From the NCBI GenBank assembly GCA_016235085.1, contig JACRMA010000118.1:1-43829 (forward strand): DNA of 43,829 nucleotides, written 5' to 3'. Every line of letters starts with the position of its first letter. The first letter of the stretch is position 1. The notes under the pieces are model-generated. The model did no database searches and was not told where the DNA came from. It worked only from the letters and a program-made list of their open reading frames with translations. Below are positions 1 to 9,019 of the stretch, piece after piece. The DNA is from Candidatus Zixiibacteriota bacterium. GTDB lineage: Bacteria; Zixibacteria; MSB-5A5; WJJR01. The translations under genes and the position numbers were made by a program.

Positions 1-434
1 GGGAGGCCGGGTGCTCGTGACGAGCACTGATCGCTACACTACCCGAGAAACCAACACCCGGGGTGTGGCCGCGGTCTATGACCGCGGCGGCCGAAGGCCG
101 TCATGACCCGGTCGCCTGCGACCCGCTTCCGCTGGCACACGATGCACTTCCGCCTGTAGCACTTATCTCCATCACTCCAGTGTCTCCTATCCCGACCGCC
201 GTGGCGCACTAATCTTCGATCACAGTCATACCAGCGTGACTGCAACTGTTCTGTTGACAGATGGAATACTCCCGGCGTTTATGGGTATTGCTTGGGACGT
301 AGGACAGTGCGCTGACAATTGAATACTCAACCGAAGGGAGGGAACCGATGTGCAGGAACCACCGATCGTGAGCGAACCTGGCGTGCGATATTTCGTTGCG
401 TTGGATTGAGGTGTCTTCATGAAAGGAGGACCCC
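1..434. other. Non-coding left end with two adjacent hairpins
   Basis: I see no convincing gene before the ATG at 435. Two GC-rich inverted repeats lie side by side. The first has a 9-bp stem (68-76 pairing with 80-88, loop TAT). The second has the arms CGGCC (88-92) and GGCCG (96-100) around GAA; both stems use base 88, so they cannot form fully at once. A smaller inverted repeat, GTGCTCGT/ACGAGCAC, lies at 11-27. None has a clear T-run, so calling them terminators would be a guess. The last bases hold the ribosome-binding site of the next gene. Confidence 0.4.
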
Positions 435-1247
435 ATGAAATCAGATAGAACGCTCACTCCAAGTCCAAATGAAACATTGTCTTGCGAGGCTTCGCCGTGG
501 CGAGGACGCCGTCGGTTGAGCGGGTGTATCTTCCTGCTTGGGATTGTCGTTTCTCTCGCAGCCACCCACTTTTGCTACGGGGCTGACAGCACGAAGGCCG
601 TATCTCGGCAGAGACTGGCTGAGTTTCGGAAGGCGTACGCGGTCACCAGCCTCAGCATGGGTGAGTTCGGCGTACCTGAACTGATCAGCGGCGCTTTGTC
701 CACCGGATCGCCCGCTGGATCCCCTGTGGACGTGACGTATGGCTTCCTTGAGGCAAACAAAGACGTCTTCCGAATGACCGACCCACGATCTGAGTTAGTG
801 TTGGTTCGCGATGAGGTGGACAGCTTGACGCACAAGAGGCACCAGAGGTTTCGGCAGCAATATCATGGGATAGAAGTCCGAGGAGGTGGGCTTACCGCTC
901 ATTTCTCCCGAAAGGGGCTGCTTGAGACAATCGGAGCCGAGTGGTACCCGGACATCACTCTCCCACTTCTGCCGTCGGTCTCCGAAGAATCGGCGCTGAG
1001 TGTCTTCTTTGCTGAGCATGGCATTCCCCGATTGTCAGGCCCAGCCCATTCAACGCGCCTGATTGTTCTCCCCTTGCAGAATCGTTACCACCTAGCGTGG
1101 CAGATCAACCTGAGGGACTGGGAGGATTTTGTCGATGCACTGGAGGGCGGAATCATCCTTTCGCTTTCCGCCAGTCGACGATCCCAACCAACCGATAAAG
1201 CGCAACCACGCTCAACGCCCGGTGCCCCACCCGTTAGGGTGGGTTAA
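435..1247 (+). CDS. Secreted protein with M4-type metalloprotease propeptide (FTP/PepSY-like), catalytic domain missing
   Basis: A protein of 270 residues with a hydrophobic segment at about 30-48 that would serve as a signal peptide. The ATG follows an ideal AAAGGAGG eight bases upstream. Residues 100-245 resemble the N-terminal propeptide of thermolysin-family (M4) proteases: an FTP-like stretch around RFRQQYHGIEVRGGGLTAHF, then a PepSY-like stretch ending HLAWQINL. Those proteases normally continue with about 300 residues carrying HEXXH, and none follows here. The last residues (PVRVG) and the TAA stop are encoded by a dispersed palindromic repeat at 1231-1341, so the gene was probably cut short by that insertion. 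The remainder may be a decaying gene or a free inhibitor/chaperone-like propeptide. The family call is from sequence pattern only. Confidence 0.65.
   Translation: MKSDRTLTPSPNETLSCEASPWRGRRRLSGCIFLLGIVVSLAATHFCYGADSTKAVSRQRLAEFRKAYAVTSLSMGEFGVPELISGALSTGSPAGSPVDVTYGFLEANKDVFRMTDPRSELVLVRDEVDSLTHKRHQRFRQQYHGIEVRGGGLTAHFSRKGLLETIGAEWYPDITLPLLPSVSEESALSVFFAEHGIPRLSGPAHSTRLIVLPLQNRYHLAWQINLRDWEDFVDALEGGIILSLSASRRSQPTDKAQPRSTPGAPPVRVG
1226..1243. repeat. Perfect 7-bp palindrome (CCCACCC-GTTA-GGGTGGG)
   Basis: The arms 1226-1232 and 1237-1243 pair perfectly around a GTTA loop. The hairpin lies at the edge of the dispersed repeat and encodes the final residues of the upstream open reading frame. 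A related but degraded CCCACCCTAGCGGG occurs at the matching edge of the second copy near 13694. Confidence 0.7.
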
Positions 1248-1341
1248 CCGTAAGGCCTGCTCACGTTCGAATTCACGCCGCGGATAGTCAGAGGAAATCC
1301 TCTGATTGTCATCGCTCTCACAGAATCATTGCAGGCCCTAC
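1231..1341 (-). repeat. Dispersed ~111-bp repeat, copy 1 (minus orientation)
   Basis: The reverse complement of 1231-1341 aligns without gaps to 13596-13706. By eye about three quarters of positions match, including the shared blocks GTAGGGCCTGC, CTGTGAGA, TTCCTCTG, ATCCGCG and CCCACCCTA. The element has inner arms GGCCTGC (1254-1260) and GCAGGCC (1331-1337) plus a central hairpin CAGAGGA/TCCTCTG. It looks like a small non-autonomous mobile repeat or a conserved structured element. It supplies the stop codon of the preceding gene. Confidence 0.7.
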
Positions 1342-1404
1342 GGCGGTTACCGTAGCGGATCGATACTCGCAGCCGCGTCGTGGGAGGGCGATCCGCCGCG
1401 GCGG

Positions 1405-1457
1405 ACTGCCGAGCCTTGCTTCCGCACGCGAAAGAAGTTCGGCAGGAGCCTCGCCCT
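1405..1457 (-). repeat. GGCGAGGCTCCTGCCGA repeat, copy 1
   Basis: The reverse complement of this stretch starts AGGGCGAGGCTCCTGCCGA and continues with a diverged sequence similar to 34833-34890, where the same 19 bases occur on the plus strand. It fills the gap between the truncated propeptide gene and the end of mobB, so almost all of 1231-1457 is repeat DNA. Confidence 0.55.
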
Positions 1458-1532
1458 TTCAAAACCTTCTCATCGCAAACAGGGGTTAAAACCGCCGGCG
1501 ATTTACGAACCCGCGCTATCCGAAAGCAGCTC

Positions 1533-2093
1533 TCAGTGAAGCTTGACTGGACCGGCCGCCCAATCAATTCGTCCAAAACTGGATCGAATCACATTGGCAA
1601 TCTCTTCAACCGGTTCAAAGTTCAGCACCGGCACATCAGCCGCCATCGGATGATCACTCACAACCGCGATCAGCCCCTGCGCGGTCGTGAAGGACGGCGT
1701 CGTAACCTCCGGATTGAGGATACACTCGACTTTGGGATGCGGCCCGCCGCGGTATCCCTCATAGATGATCAGATCCGGTGGCTGCGGCAACGCCGCAAAC
1801 GTCGCTTCCATCCACCCCTCCGAGGTGTCGCCTCTGTGCGCGGTGTAAAATCCAATTTCATTCTTCGCCACCATCCCGACAGCAATGGCGCCCGCGCGCG
1901 CCAGCCGATCCGAATCGCGCCCCGGTTTGTCGAACCCCGCTTCGTCGGACGTGTGCTTGACCGCCGCCACGCGCAACCCCTGCGCGGTGAAGTGGCGGAC
2001 CAGCCGCTCCGTGAGTGTGGTCTTGCCCGAGTTCTTGTGGCCGACAATCGCCACCGTGGAAATGCGCGCAGGCCTTGCTGCGCCTCCGCTCAT
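1533..2093 (-). CDS. mobB: Molybdopterin-guanine dinucleotide biosynthesis protein MobB
   Basis: A 186-residue GTP-binding protein of the MobB family, which helps MobA attach GMP to molybdopterin to give the bis-MGD cofactor. The P-loop GHKNSGKTT sits at residues 18-26 right after the first beta-strand. The family features that follow include VAAVKHTSDEAGFDKPGRDSDR and the later strand DLIIYEGYRG. Length is normal for a single-domain MobB. Its ATG overlaps the TGA of the upstream M1 peptidase gene as ATGA, so the two are translationally coupled. moaA, another Moco gene, lies about 5.7 kb away on the same strand. The family call is confident. Confidence 0.9.
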   Translation of the reverse strand: MSGGAARPARISTVAIVGHKNSGKTTLTERLVRHFTAQGLRVAAVKHTSDEAGFDKPGRDSDRLARAGAIAVGMVAKNEIGFYTAHRGDTSEGWMEATFAALPQPPDLIIYEGYRGGPHPKVECILNPEVTTPSFTTAQGLIAVVSDHPMAADVPVLNFEPVEEIANVIRSSFGRIDWAAGPVKLH

Positions 2094-4813
2094 TTCTTCG
2101 ACCCTTTGGGCGCCGCTCCCGAGGTGGTCGTATCGGCGGTCTTGGCCGGGCCCATCAACGCATCAAATCGCTTTTCCAAAACATCGATTCGGTCTTCCAT
2201 CCGCTTTCGGTCCTCGCCGGCCTCGTCGAGTTTGCGCGCCGTCTCATTCGGTGTTTCGTCGGGCTTCTTGTCCCGAATCGCGCTGATTGCCGCCCGCGCC
2301 GCCCGTTGCTCGGACGGCTGTGGGCTTTGCTTCGCCACCCGGTCCAAAGCCGGGATCGCCGCCTCAACCCCAAGCGCCCCGAGCGCGTTCATCACCGGCT
2401 GGCGAAAATTCTTGTTACGGTCACCGAGATATTTCTCCAGTGCCACCCGATAACGGTCCAGCTTCGTCTTGTCCGTCTCGAATTCCGCCAGTGCGCCGAT
2501 CAGTCCCACCGCCGCACCACGCACCGGCGTCGGATGGCCGGGCGTGGCGTAACGCAGTCCCAGATCGATCAGCGCGGGGTCCTTGCTTCGTTCCAGAGCC
2601 GTGAACGCGTCGCTCGCAATCGTGTGTTTCTCGGATGGCTGATCGAGTGCCCACCGCGCCAGAGACTTGCCGCGTTGGGGATCAACCATCGATGCCGCAT
2701 CAACCGCGGAACCGCGCAACGGCGCCGGGGCATTCGAACGCGCGATCGCCTCGAGTCGGGCGAACGCACGCTGATTGTTGTCGAACTTGCCAATCGCGTA
2801 AATGACGCTGTTGCGGGTGGACAGATCGGGATCGTCGAGCCCGAGCAAGAGCGAATCCAGCGCTTCCTCTCCGCCCATCTTCGCCAGCGCGTCCGCCGCT
2901 GTACGGCGCACCGCCGGTTGCCGATCGCGGCGCAACGCTGCGGTGAGCGCCGCCAGGCTCCCCGCCGATTTCTCGTGCTTTCCCAATCCCTCGACCGCGC
3001 GCATTCTGGCCAACACGCGCTGGGGATCTCTTGACTGGGTGATCAAAACCGGCGTGGCGGGGTCATAATCGATGTCCGCCAGCAGCCATCCCTCCGGATC
3101 GATCAGAATGTACATCGGTGGATTCGAAACCGGAATGAACAGCGTGTTGTCGAGCTTGTCGATTCTCACCGTGTAATGTTCGCGCCCCGGCGCCGTCACA
3201 CATTCAATCGCCAATGGAATGTCGAACACCGGTGTCACGGCATCGACTTTCTGCGTCTGCTTGACGTCGATGCGCAACAGCCGCGTCTCGCCATCAAACG
3301 ATGTCTGAACCTTCAGTTGGGGATGGCCACCGTGGTAGATCCACTGGTCGAAGAATCCGTCAAAGTCCCTGCCGGAGACCGTCTCCAGTGCCCGCTTGAA
3401 ATCCTCTGTTTCGACCGGGCGCACCGCATTGTCCGTCACATAGCGATGAATCGCCGCCCACCACAGCGAATCTCCCAGCATCCCATGGATCATGTGCAAC
3501 ACGGCGCCGCCACGGCTGTACGCGTAGCCGTCAAACAGCCGTCCCGGATCATTGTACTGATGTTGGACAGTCGAGCGCCGGTAGCCACGGGATGCCCCCA
3601 TACCGCCCTCCTGCGTTCCATTCACACTGATCAGGAATCGATCGTGCCCCCAGCGATGTCCATCCCAAAGATCCCCAAAGTAAGTCGCAAATCCCTCATT
3701 CAGCCAATTGTGCGCCCAATCACGGCACGTCAGCAAATCGCCGAACCACTGATGCGCCAGTTCGTGAGCGATCAGCCCGTTGGACCGGTCCCGGTAAAAG
3801 TCGTGCGCTTCCGCGCCGTGAAGCGTGCGCTCCGCCTCGATGGTCATCGAGGCGTTCTCCATTCCGCCATAGGTAAAATCGGATACGAACACCTGCGCGT
3901 ATTTCTCGAATGGAAACGGCACCCCGATTTTCTGCGCGAAGAACTCGATCATTCCCGGCGTCTCACCCGCCGATCGTTTGAGTTTCTCGCCTTCGCCTTT
4001 ACGGCAGTAATAGGTAACGGGAAGGCCATCGATTGTCTTCTCCGCAAGTGAGTCAAATGCTCCCACCGCCACGGCGATCAGGTAATTGCTGATTGGAACT
4101 TTCTCGACCCAATTGAAAGTGCGCGAACCATCGGGATGTTCATCGAGCCGCACCATGGCGCCGTTCGAAACGACGACGTTCGGACGAGGAGTCGTCACGG
4201 AAATGGCGGCCGTCGCCTTGTCATCCGGGTAGTCGTAGCCGGGGAACCAATACCGGTTATCCTCCTCCTCCCCCTGCGACCAGATCATCGGCATCTTCTC
4301 CGGGTCTTCCTTGACCGAGGGAATGTAGTACAGCCCCATCTCCGGCTCGCCATGGTAGTAGATTTGAATCCAGGTCGTCTCCGGAGGACTCACCGGTTTC
4401 GCAAACGTCACTTCCAGGCCATGACCGGGAACGGTGAACGTCAGGCTGGCGCCGTTTGCATCTTTGATGCTGTCGATGGTCAATCGTTCCGAATCCAGTC
4501 GCAGCCGCTCCAATCGCGGGAGAATCGGCGCGAAAGTCAGCGTGACCGACCCGGCAACCCGCACAATCAGGGGATCCAGCTCGACGTCAATCCTGGTATC
4601 GATCACATCGACCTGCCGGTCTCGTCCCCAATGCCACGCCACCGAATCCGCCGCCCAGCGCGCATCGGCCACGTCCGCGTGAGCGCGTGAGCCAACGCCC
4701 CAGCCAGAGGCCAGTGAGACCAGGATTGCCGCAAGTAGGAACCACCGAACGGGACGATGGAGACAGGTGGAATGGGCAGCTTTACACTCAGAATCAGGGA
4801 AGATTCGGAACAT
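2090..4813 (-). CDS. Secreted M1-family zinc aminopeptidase with C-terminal HEAT repeats
   Basis: A protein of 907 residues from the ATG at 4813, chosen because GAGAGGAG lies seven bases upstream and a signal peptide (RWFLLAAILVSLASGWG) follows. The longer frame to 5023 lacks both. The M1 signatures are clear: the exopeptidase motif GGMENAS at 316-322, then the zinc site HELAHQWFGD with His350, Glu351 and His354, and Glu373 in NEGFATYFG. An N-terminal beta domain (about 50-270) precedes the catalytic part. After about residue 620 come alpha-helical HEAT-like repeats, then a charged coiled coil near the end. It probably trims peptides in the periplasm or at the surface. The TGA overlaps the mobB start codon. 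Confidence 0.93.
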   Translation of the reverse strand: MFRIFPDSECKAAHSTCLHRPVRWFLLAAILVSLASGWGVGSRAHADVADARWAADSVAWHWGRDRQVDVIDTRIDVELDPLIVRVAGSVTLTFAPILPRLERLRLDSERLTIDSIKDANGASLTFTVPGHGLEVTFAKPVSPPETTWIQIYYHGEPEMGLYYIPSVKEDPEKMPMIWSQGEEEDNRYWFPGYDYPDDKATAAISVTTPRPNVVVSNGAMVRLDEHPDGSRTFNWVEKVPISNYLIAVAVGAFDSLAEKTIDGLPVTYYCRKGEGEKLKRSAGETPGMIEFFAQKIGVPFPFEKYAQVFVSDFTYGGMENASMTIEAERTLHGAEAHDFYRDRSNGLIAHELAHQWFGDLLTCRDWAHNWLNEGFATYFGDLWDGHRWGHDRFLISVNGTQEGGMGASRGYRRSTVQHQYNDPGRLFDGYAYSRGGAVLHMIHGMLGDSLWWAAIHRYVTDNAVRPVETEDFKRALETVSGRDFDGFFDQWIYHGGHPQLKVQTSFDGETRLLRIDVKQTQKVDAVTPVFDIPLAIECVTAPGREHYTVRIDKLDNTLFIPVSNPPMYILIDPEGWLLADIDYDPATPVLITQSRDPQRVLARMRAVEGLGKHEKSAGSLAALTAALRRDRQPAVRRTAADALAKMGGEEALDSLLLGLDDPDLSTRNSVIYAIGKFDNNQRAFARLEAIARSNAPAPLRGSAVDAASMVDPQRGKSLARWALDQPSEKHTIASDAFTALERSKDPALIDLGLRYATPGHPTPVRGAAVGLIGALAEFETDKTKLDRYRVALEKYLGDRNKNFRQPVMNALGALGVEAAIPALDRVAKQSPQPSEQRAARAAISAIRDKKPDETPNETARKLDEAGEDRKRMEDRIDVLEKRFDALMGPAKTADTTTSGAAPKGSKK

Positions 4814-5138
4814 AATGTCTCCTCTCAATCGACCAGGAGCAATTGTCTTTGACCTGCTTGTAAGTTCGAGTCGGCATTCGCGCCATTCTGATACGGCGAG
4901 CGGGAACCGCGCAGCCATCATACCCAATATTCTTGCCGATTCCAAGCCATTCCTGCTGCGGGGTCGATGCAGATCGCTTGACCGATGCCCACGGACGCTC
5001 CGACGGCCGTAATCCCACGGCATGGATCCATAACCGGATTCCCTTGGCTTCCTGGGGACCGATGAAGTATCATTCGTCAGGTACTAATGAGTCGGGCTTG
5101 CATGATGAGTCAGTGCCGCTGGATCCCGGCTGAATCCG
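4814..5138. promoter_or_regulatory. Divergent intergenic region between the M1 peptidase and the Wzy-like gene
   Basis: These 325 bases separate two divergently transcribed genes and should hold promoters for both. The peptidase ribosome-binding site (AGGAG on the minus strand, 4819-4825) is the only element I can name. No gene, strong hairpin or repeat was found, and no convincing -35/-10 pair stood out. Confidence 0.35.
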
Positions 5139-6527
5139 ATGAATCCCGACAGAACCAGGGATTTCCCCACGAAGAAAGCGCTACTTTGGCTCTGCGTGCT
5201 GGAGCTTGCATGCGGAATGTTGGCGATTGTGCTCGGACCACCAGCGGTCTTCCTCCCAATCGCCCTGGCGATCATGTTCGTGTCGTTCATTTGGCCTCGT
5301 GCAGGCCTTCAGATTTTGGTGATCTCGTGGTTCTTTCCGTACGCGCTCTCCGAATCGATGGGCCTGTTCCCCGCTGATTTGGTTCTCTTCTGTACGGCTG
5401 GCGGCTACACCGCAAAATCGTTGGCTTTAGGGAGGTGGCCGGTCCGGAAGACACCGCTAAATCTCTGGATATTACTCTGGGTGGCGGCGTTGCTCACTTC
5501 TGCGCTGTTCGCGCTGGACCTGCCCATGGCACTGAAGAACTGGTTGCGTCACGTTCAATTGTTCCTGCTGTTCTACACGATAGTCGGCCTGGTTGAGAAG
5601 GCAGATATCCGCAACACTGTCGGCACATTTCTGGGGCTCTGTCTGACTTTTTCGCCTTGGAATATTTTCGAATTTGTTCGGGCCGGCGGCGCCATCCGCG
5701 CCTTTGGCCCCGCCCATGTCCTGTTTTCTGGTTTCCTGGCGCTCGCGGGGACTTTTGCCACCGCCGCTTTTCTGTTCGCAGACAGCGCACGCGAACGGAC
5801 ACTTTGGGCCTTCGCGCTCTGCGTGCTTGTCGGTGGACAGATGGCCAACGAGAGCCGGGGGGCGATGATCCAGATGGTCTCGGGAATGCTGTTTGCCACC
5901 GGAATGGCTTACCGGTGGAGCCGCATGCATAAATTCGAAACAATTCGCCGGCGCATCGCCTCCCTGCTGGTCGTCGGCGCGATTGCCGCTATCGTTGTGC
6001 TGTTGGTTGCAGCTCCCTTGGTCACCAATGTTCTTGTGCGCTACTCAAGTCAGGAAGGGAATCCCCACGCCACCGCTCAAATGAGGTTGTTTCTGTGGTC
6101 ATCTGCGCTGCGGATGTTCGTGCAACACCCATTCTTCGGAGTCGGGCTCGCACAACAGGACGTTCTCGGTGAAATCCTCCCCTTCATGAAATACAATCCA
6201 CTGTACCTCCATGTCCGGGGATTGGGCTTTCACAACTCGATGATTGGCTACCTCGCCGAGACTGGGATTGTTGGTTCTGTTCTCCTCTTCATGCTTCTCG
6301 TGGCGGCACTCCGCGTGGGTCGCGGCTTACTGCCCAGGATGCGCGACCCCCATCAGGCGATGTGGCTCGTCGGAATATGGAGCATCGTCTTTGTAATCGT
6401 CACTCGGTATCTATATGAGGGACACATTTTCTATTCGGTATCCGGAATGATCACGGTTACGTTCTTCGCGTTTCTCATCGCCCTCCGTCGTCAGTGGGAA
6501 TCAATAGTCCCCCCGGAGAGCCGGTGA
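5139..6527 (+). CDS. O-antigen ligase / Wzy polymerase-like membrane protein
   Basis: A protein of 462 residues with about 11 to 12 hydrophobic helices. The C-terminal half has the Wzy_C/O-antigen ligase layout: a periplasmic loop with RLFLWSSALRMFVQHPFFGVG, then a conserved HNSMIGYLAETGIVG segment leading into the last helices. Proteins of this family either join lipid-linked glycans to lipid A core or polymerise repeat units; the sequence alone does not separate these roles. The start ATG has only a weak ribosome-binding site. Its TGA overlaps the GTG start of the next gene as GTGA, so the two glycan enzymes are coupled. Confidence 0.85.
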   Translation: MNPDRTRDFPTKKALLWLCVLELACGMLAIVLGPPAVFLPIALAIMFVSFIWPRAGLQILVISWFFPYALSESMGLFPADLVLFCTAGGYTAKSLALGRWPVRKTPLNLWILLWVAALLTSALFALDLPMALKNWLRHVQLFLLFYTIVGLVEKADIRNTVGTFLGLCLTFSPWNIFEFVRAGGAIRAFGPAHVLFSGFLALAGTFATAAFLFADSARERTLWAFALCVLVGGQMANESRGAMIQMVSGMLFATGMAYRWSRMHKFETIRRRIASLLVVGAIAAIVVLLVAAPLVTNVLVRYSSQEGNPHATAQMRLFLWSSALRMFVQHPFFGVGLAQQDVLGEILPFMKYNPLYLHVRGLGFHNSMIGYLAETGIVGSVLLFMLLVAALRVGRGLLPRMRDPHQAMWLVGIWSIVFVIVTRYLYEGHIFYSVSGMITVTFFAFLIALRRQWESIVPPESR

Positions 6528-7762
6528 TTGGCATTCGGCCGAATTTGTCCGCAGCTTTGGACCAGCCTCCCCGTCGCGATCTGGCAGTTGCCCTGGCTCT
6601 TTGCCTGGTTCTGCTCTTGTCCTCGCTGCTCGTGGGAAAGCCGGGAATCGGGTACGATGGGGACCAGTACCTCGTCTACGCGCGAAACCTCCTGGCAACG
6701 GGTCAGTTCACGTTCGATGGAGTCAATGCTTCCTGCGGCCGCGCCCCCGGATATCCACTGGTACTTGCGCTGATTCTCCTCACGACAAAGGGAATCGCGA
6801 TCCTCTATCCCCTCCAGTTGCTGCTGCTTCTCGCGAGCTACTGGTGCGTGTACCGGGTGGTCGCGCCACTCGCCCCCGGACGCTGGGGTTTGGGGCTCTT
6901 GATTACGCTTGCCGCGCTTTGGCCCCTGCATTCCCTTGCCATGGATGTGATTGCAGAACCGCTCTTCATGGCGATTACGTGCGGGAGTCTGCTTCTACTC
7001 GTGAGAGGCCTCCAGCGGCAAAGCTCCTGGTTTCTCTTTTTCGCTTCGCTGGTAATGGGAATATCGGCCCTGGTTCGGCCAGTCAATGTGTTTGCGTCGA
7101 TTATCATCGCCGCATTTTGCCTCTGGCGCGGACACCTGAACTGGAGGCGCGCTCTGCTCTTCGCCGTGGTCGCATGGTTGCCTTTGCTGCCGTGGACATG
7201 GAGGAATGCCAGACAATTCGGACAATTTGTGCCCGTCGCGGCGCACGTCGGTTCGTTTTACTATATGACTGATGCCGAGGTCTTCTGGCCAGTGCTGCTG
7301 CACTCGGCGGGGTACACCCATTCGTTGCCGATTCACAAGCAAATCGTCGGAAGTGATCTGGAGTTGGATTTCGCGGCCAACCAGCGGTACTGGCAGCGAG
7401 GCATGGCCAACATTCGCCATGACCCGCTCGGTTTCCTCAAGCGCTGCGTCCTCAAGACTGTCTTCGTGTGGAGTTATCTGCCCGGCACAAAAAAGTGGGT
7501 CTTTACTGCGCCATGGCTATTCGCGGCTGGAGTCGTCGTCCAGTGGACATTCCTCCTGGCAGCGTGGATGGGATGGCGGCTCTTTCGAAAAGCGCAGACC
7601 GCGGCCGCCGACGCCGTGATTTCCTATCCGCTGTACACGATCCTCGCGCTCTTCCCGTTCTATGCGGAAAGCCGCTTTCTGTTGCCTGTGTACATTTGGC
7701 TGTTCGGCTTTGCCTGGATATGGCTCAGTTCTAAGCTATTGAAATCGCAGCGAGTTCCGTGA
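6524..7762 (+). CDS. GT39-type membrane glycosyltransferase (ArnT/PMT-like)
   Basis: A multi-spanning protein of about 412 residues. The first periplasmic loop GYDGDQYLVYARNLL with an acidic residue, followed by RAPGYPLVLALILL, is typical of the ArnT/PMT_2 superfamily, which transfers sugars from polyprenyl-phosphate carriers. I place the start at GTG 6524: GGAG lies about six bases upstream and the codon overlaps the upstream stop as GTGA. A GTG at 6494 in the same frame is possible but lacks a good site. With the O-antigen ligase-like gene it forms a two-gene unit for building or decorating a surface glycan. Donor and acceptor cannot be read from the sequence. Confidence 0.8.
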   Translation: MIGIRPNLSAALDQPPRRDLAVALALCLVLLLSSLLVGKPGIGYDGDQYLVYARNLLATGQFTFDGVNASCGRAPGYPLVLALILLTTKGIAILYPLQLLLLLASYWCVYRVVAPLAPGRWGLGLLITLAALWPLHSLAMDVIAEPLFMAITCGSLLLLVRGLQRQSSWFLFFASLVMGISALVRPVNVFASIIIAAFCLWRGHLNWRRALLFAVVAWLPLLPWTWRNARQFGQFVPVAAHVGSFYYMTDAEVFWPVLLHSAGYTHSLPIHKQIVGSDLELDFAANQRYWQRGMANIRHDPLGFLKRCVLKTVFVWSYLPGTKKWVFTAPWLFAAGVVVQWTFLLAAWMGWRLFRKAQTAAADAVISYPLYTILALFPFYAESRFLLPVYIWLFGFAWIWLSSKLLKSQRVP

Positions 7763-7809
7763 TAAGCTTTCGGGATTGTGCCGATCCACTATCGCGTTCC
7801 CCACAACCC

Positions 7810-8802
7810 TCATCCCCCCACCGCGATCATCGCCGGACGGCCCAGAAAATCGGGCTCGTCCAAACGATGCCCGGCTGGTTTGCCCAACCAGTACCTGGTG
7901 AGTGCTTGCAAAATCGCTTCGTCATCGGCGCCGGTGCGAAGCAGACTCCGCAAATCCAGGAGCGTCTCGGCGAACAGGCATCGCGCCACCCGTCCATCGG
8001 CCGTGACGCGAATCCGGTCGCACAGTGAGCAGAACTTGTGAGTCATCGTGGAGATGAATCCGACTCTCCCCGGCAATCCATCCACCGCCCACAGCCGAGC
8101 CGGCGCTGTCGGGTCGTCGGCCGGAGTCGGGACCAGAGTCCGGGTGATCCGCGCCCGGATCTCCACCTCCGGCACCAGCAGGTTACGCGAATAGATCACG
8201 TCAGCCGTCGGCATAAACTCAATAAACCGGACATCGACTTTGGGATTCGCACAAATCTCCACAAATGCGGGAATTTCATCATCATTGATCCCGCGCATGA
8301 CCACCACGTTGATCTTGACCCGTTTGATTTCAGGATGCGCCAGCGATGCCGCGATCGCTCCTTGAACCCGGTCGAGACCGCGGCGATGGGTAATCTGAAC
8401 GAAGCGTGACTCCTGGAGCGTGTCGCAACTGATGTTCACGCTCGTCAGCCCCGCGCCGATCAGATATTCCAGATTTTGCTCCAGCAAATACGCGTTCGTA
8501 GAGATGGCGATTTCCTCGATGCCTTCAATCTGTCGCACCGCTTTCATCAACTGCGGCAACCCCGGCCTGAGCAACGGTTCACCGCCGGTGAATCTGACCT
8601 TGCGCACACCAAGGCGCGTTAGCACGCCAACCACCCGTAGAATTTCCTCGTCCGTCAGCGCCGACGGCGCCGGCGTGTGCCGAGTGGCGGCCTCCGGAGC
8701 ACAATACAAACAGCGAAAATTGCACTGCCCGGTCATCGACAATCGCAGATACCGGGGGCGGCGCCCAAATCCATCGGCACAATCGATGGCAGCAAAGCTC
8801 AT
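7810..8802 (-). CDS. moaA: GTP 3',8-cyclase MoaA
   Basis: A radical-SAM enzyme of about 330 residues that carries out the first step of molybdenum cofactor synthesis, turning GTP into 3',8-cyclo-7,8-dihydro-GTP. The N-terminal cluster motif CNFRCLYC (Cys27, 31, 34) and the SAM-binding FTGGEPLLR are present. The C-terminal cluster CSLC-x13-C that binds GTP is intact. The protein ends in the double glycine that MoaA needs for activity. I prefer ATG 8802 (GGTGGGA upstream) to GTG 8817. With mobB this shows a Moco pathway, although moaC, moaD, moaE and mogA are not in the window. Confidence 0.95.
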   Translation of the reverse strand: MSFAAIDCADGFGRRPRYLRLSMTGQCNFRCLYCAPEAATRHTPAPSALTDEEILRVVGVLTRLGVRKVRFTGGEPLLRPGLPQLMKAVRQIEGIEEIAISTNAYLLEQNLEYLIGAGLTSVNISCDTLQESRFVQITHRRGLDRVQGAIAASLAHPEIKRVKINVVVMRGINDDEIPAFVEICANPKVDVRFIEFMPTADVIYSRNLLVPEVEIRARITRTLVPTPADDPTAPARLWAVDGLPGRVGFISTMTHKFCSLCDRIRVTADGRVARCLFAETLLDLRSLLRTGADDEAILQALTRYWLGKPAGHRLDEPDFLGRPAMIAVGG

Positions 8803-8919
8803 ATCGCGCTGTCCCACCGTGATAACTTCACGCGGTCATTCTACTATGATTTACGTCCGAATATCAACAGGAACGGTGGGCATTGGGACGCTGATCGCAC
8901 CTTGAGTCCCGGGAATGCC

Positions 8920-8942
8920 GTAGGGGCGTATTGCATACGCCC
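8920..8942. repeat. GTAGGGGCGTATTGCATACGCCC palindromic repeat, single arm
   Basis: Contains the palindromic core GGGCGTATTGCATACGCCC. The same sequence recurs in inverted orientation at 43586-43608 and in a diverged form at 43490-43512. It lies in the gap between moaA and the helicase gene and could act as a hairpin or be a mobile-repeat end. Confidence 0.7.
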
Positions 8943-9019
8943 TCTTGCTCTAACGGCAATCCAACCGGATTTCGTGGTTGCTGTCATCTCGGGGAATTGA
9001 TTGGCCCCGACGAACAGTC

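Noticed and set aside
1380-2453. Long plus-strand frame of 357 codons
   Set aside because: It runs antisense to mobB and the M1 gene, is full of Arg, Pro and Ser as shadow frames in high-GC DNA are, and has no motif.
8803-9019. Moco riboswitch upstream of moaA
   Set aside because: I looked for a structured leader but found only a palindromic repeat; nothing matched the conserved parts I know.
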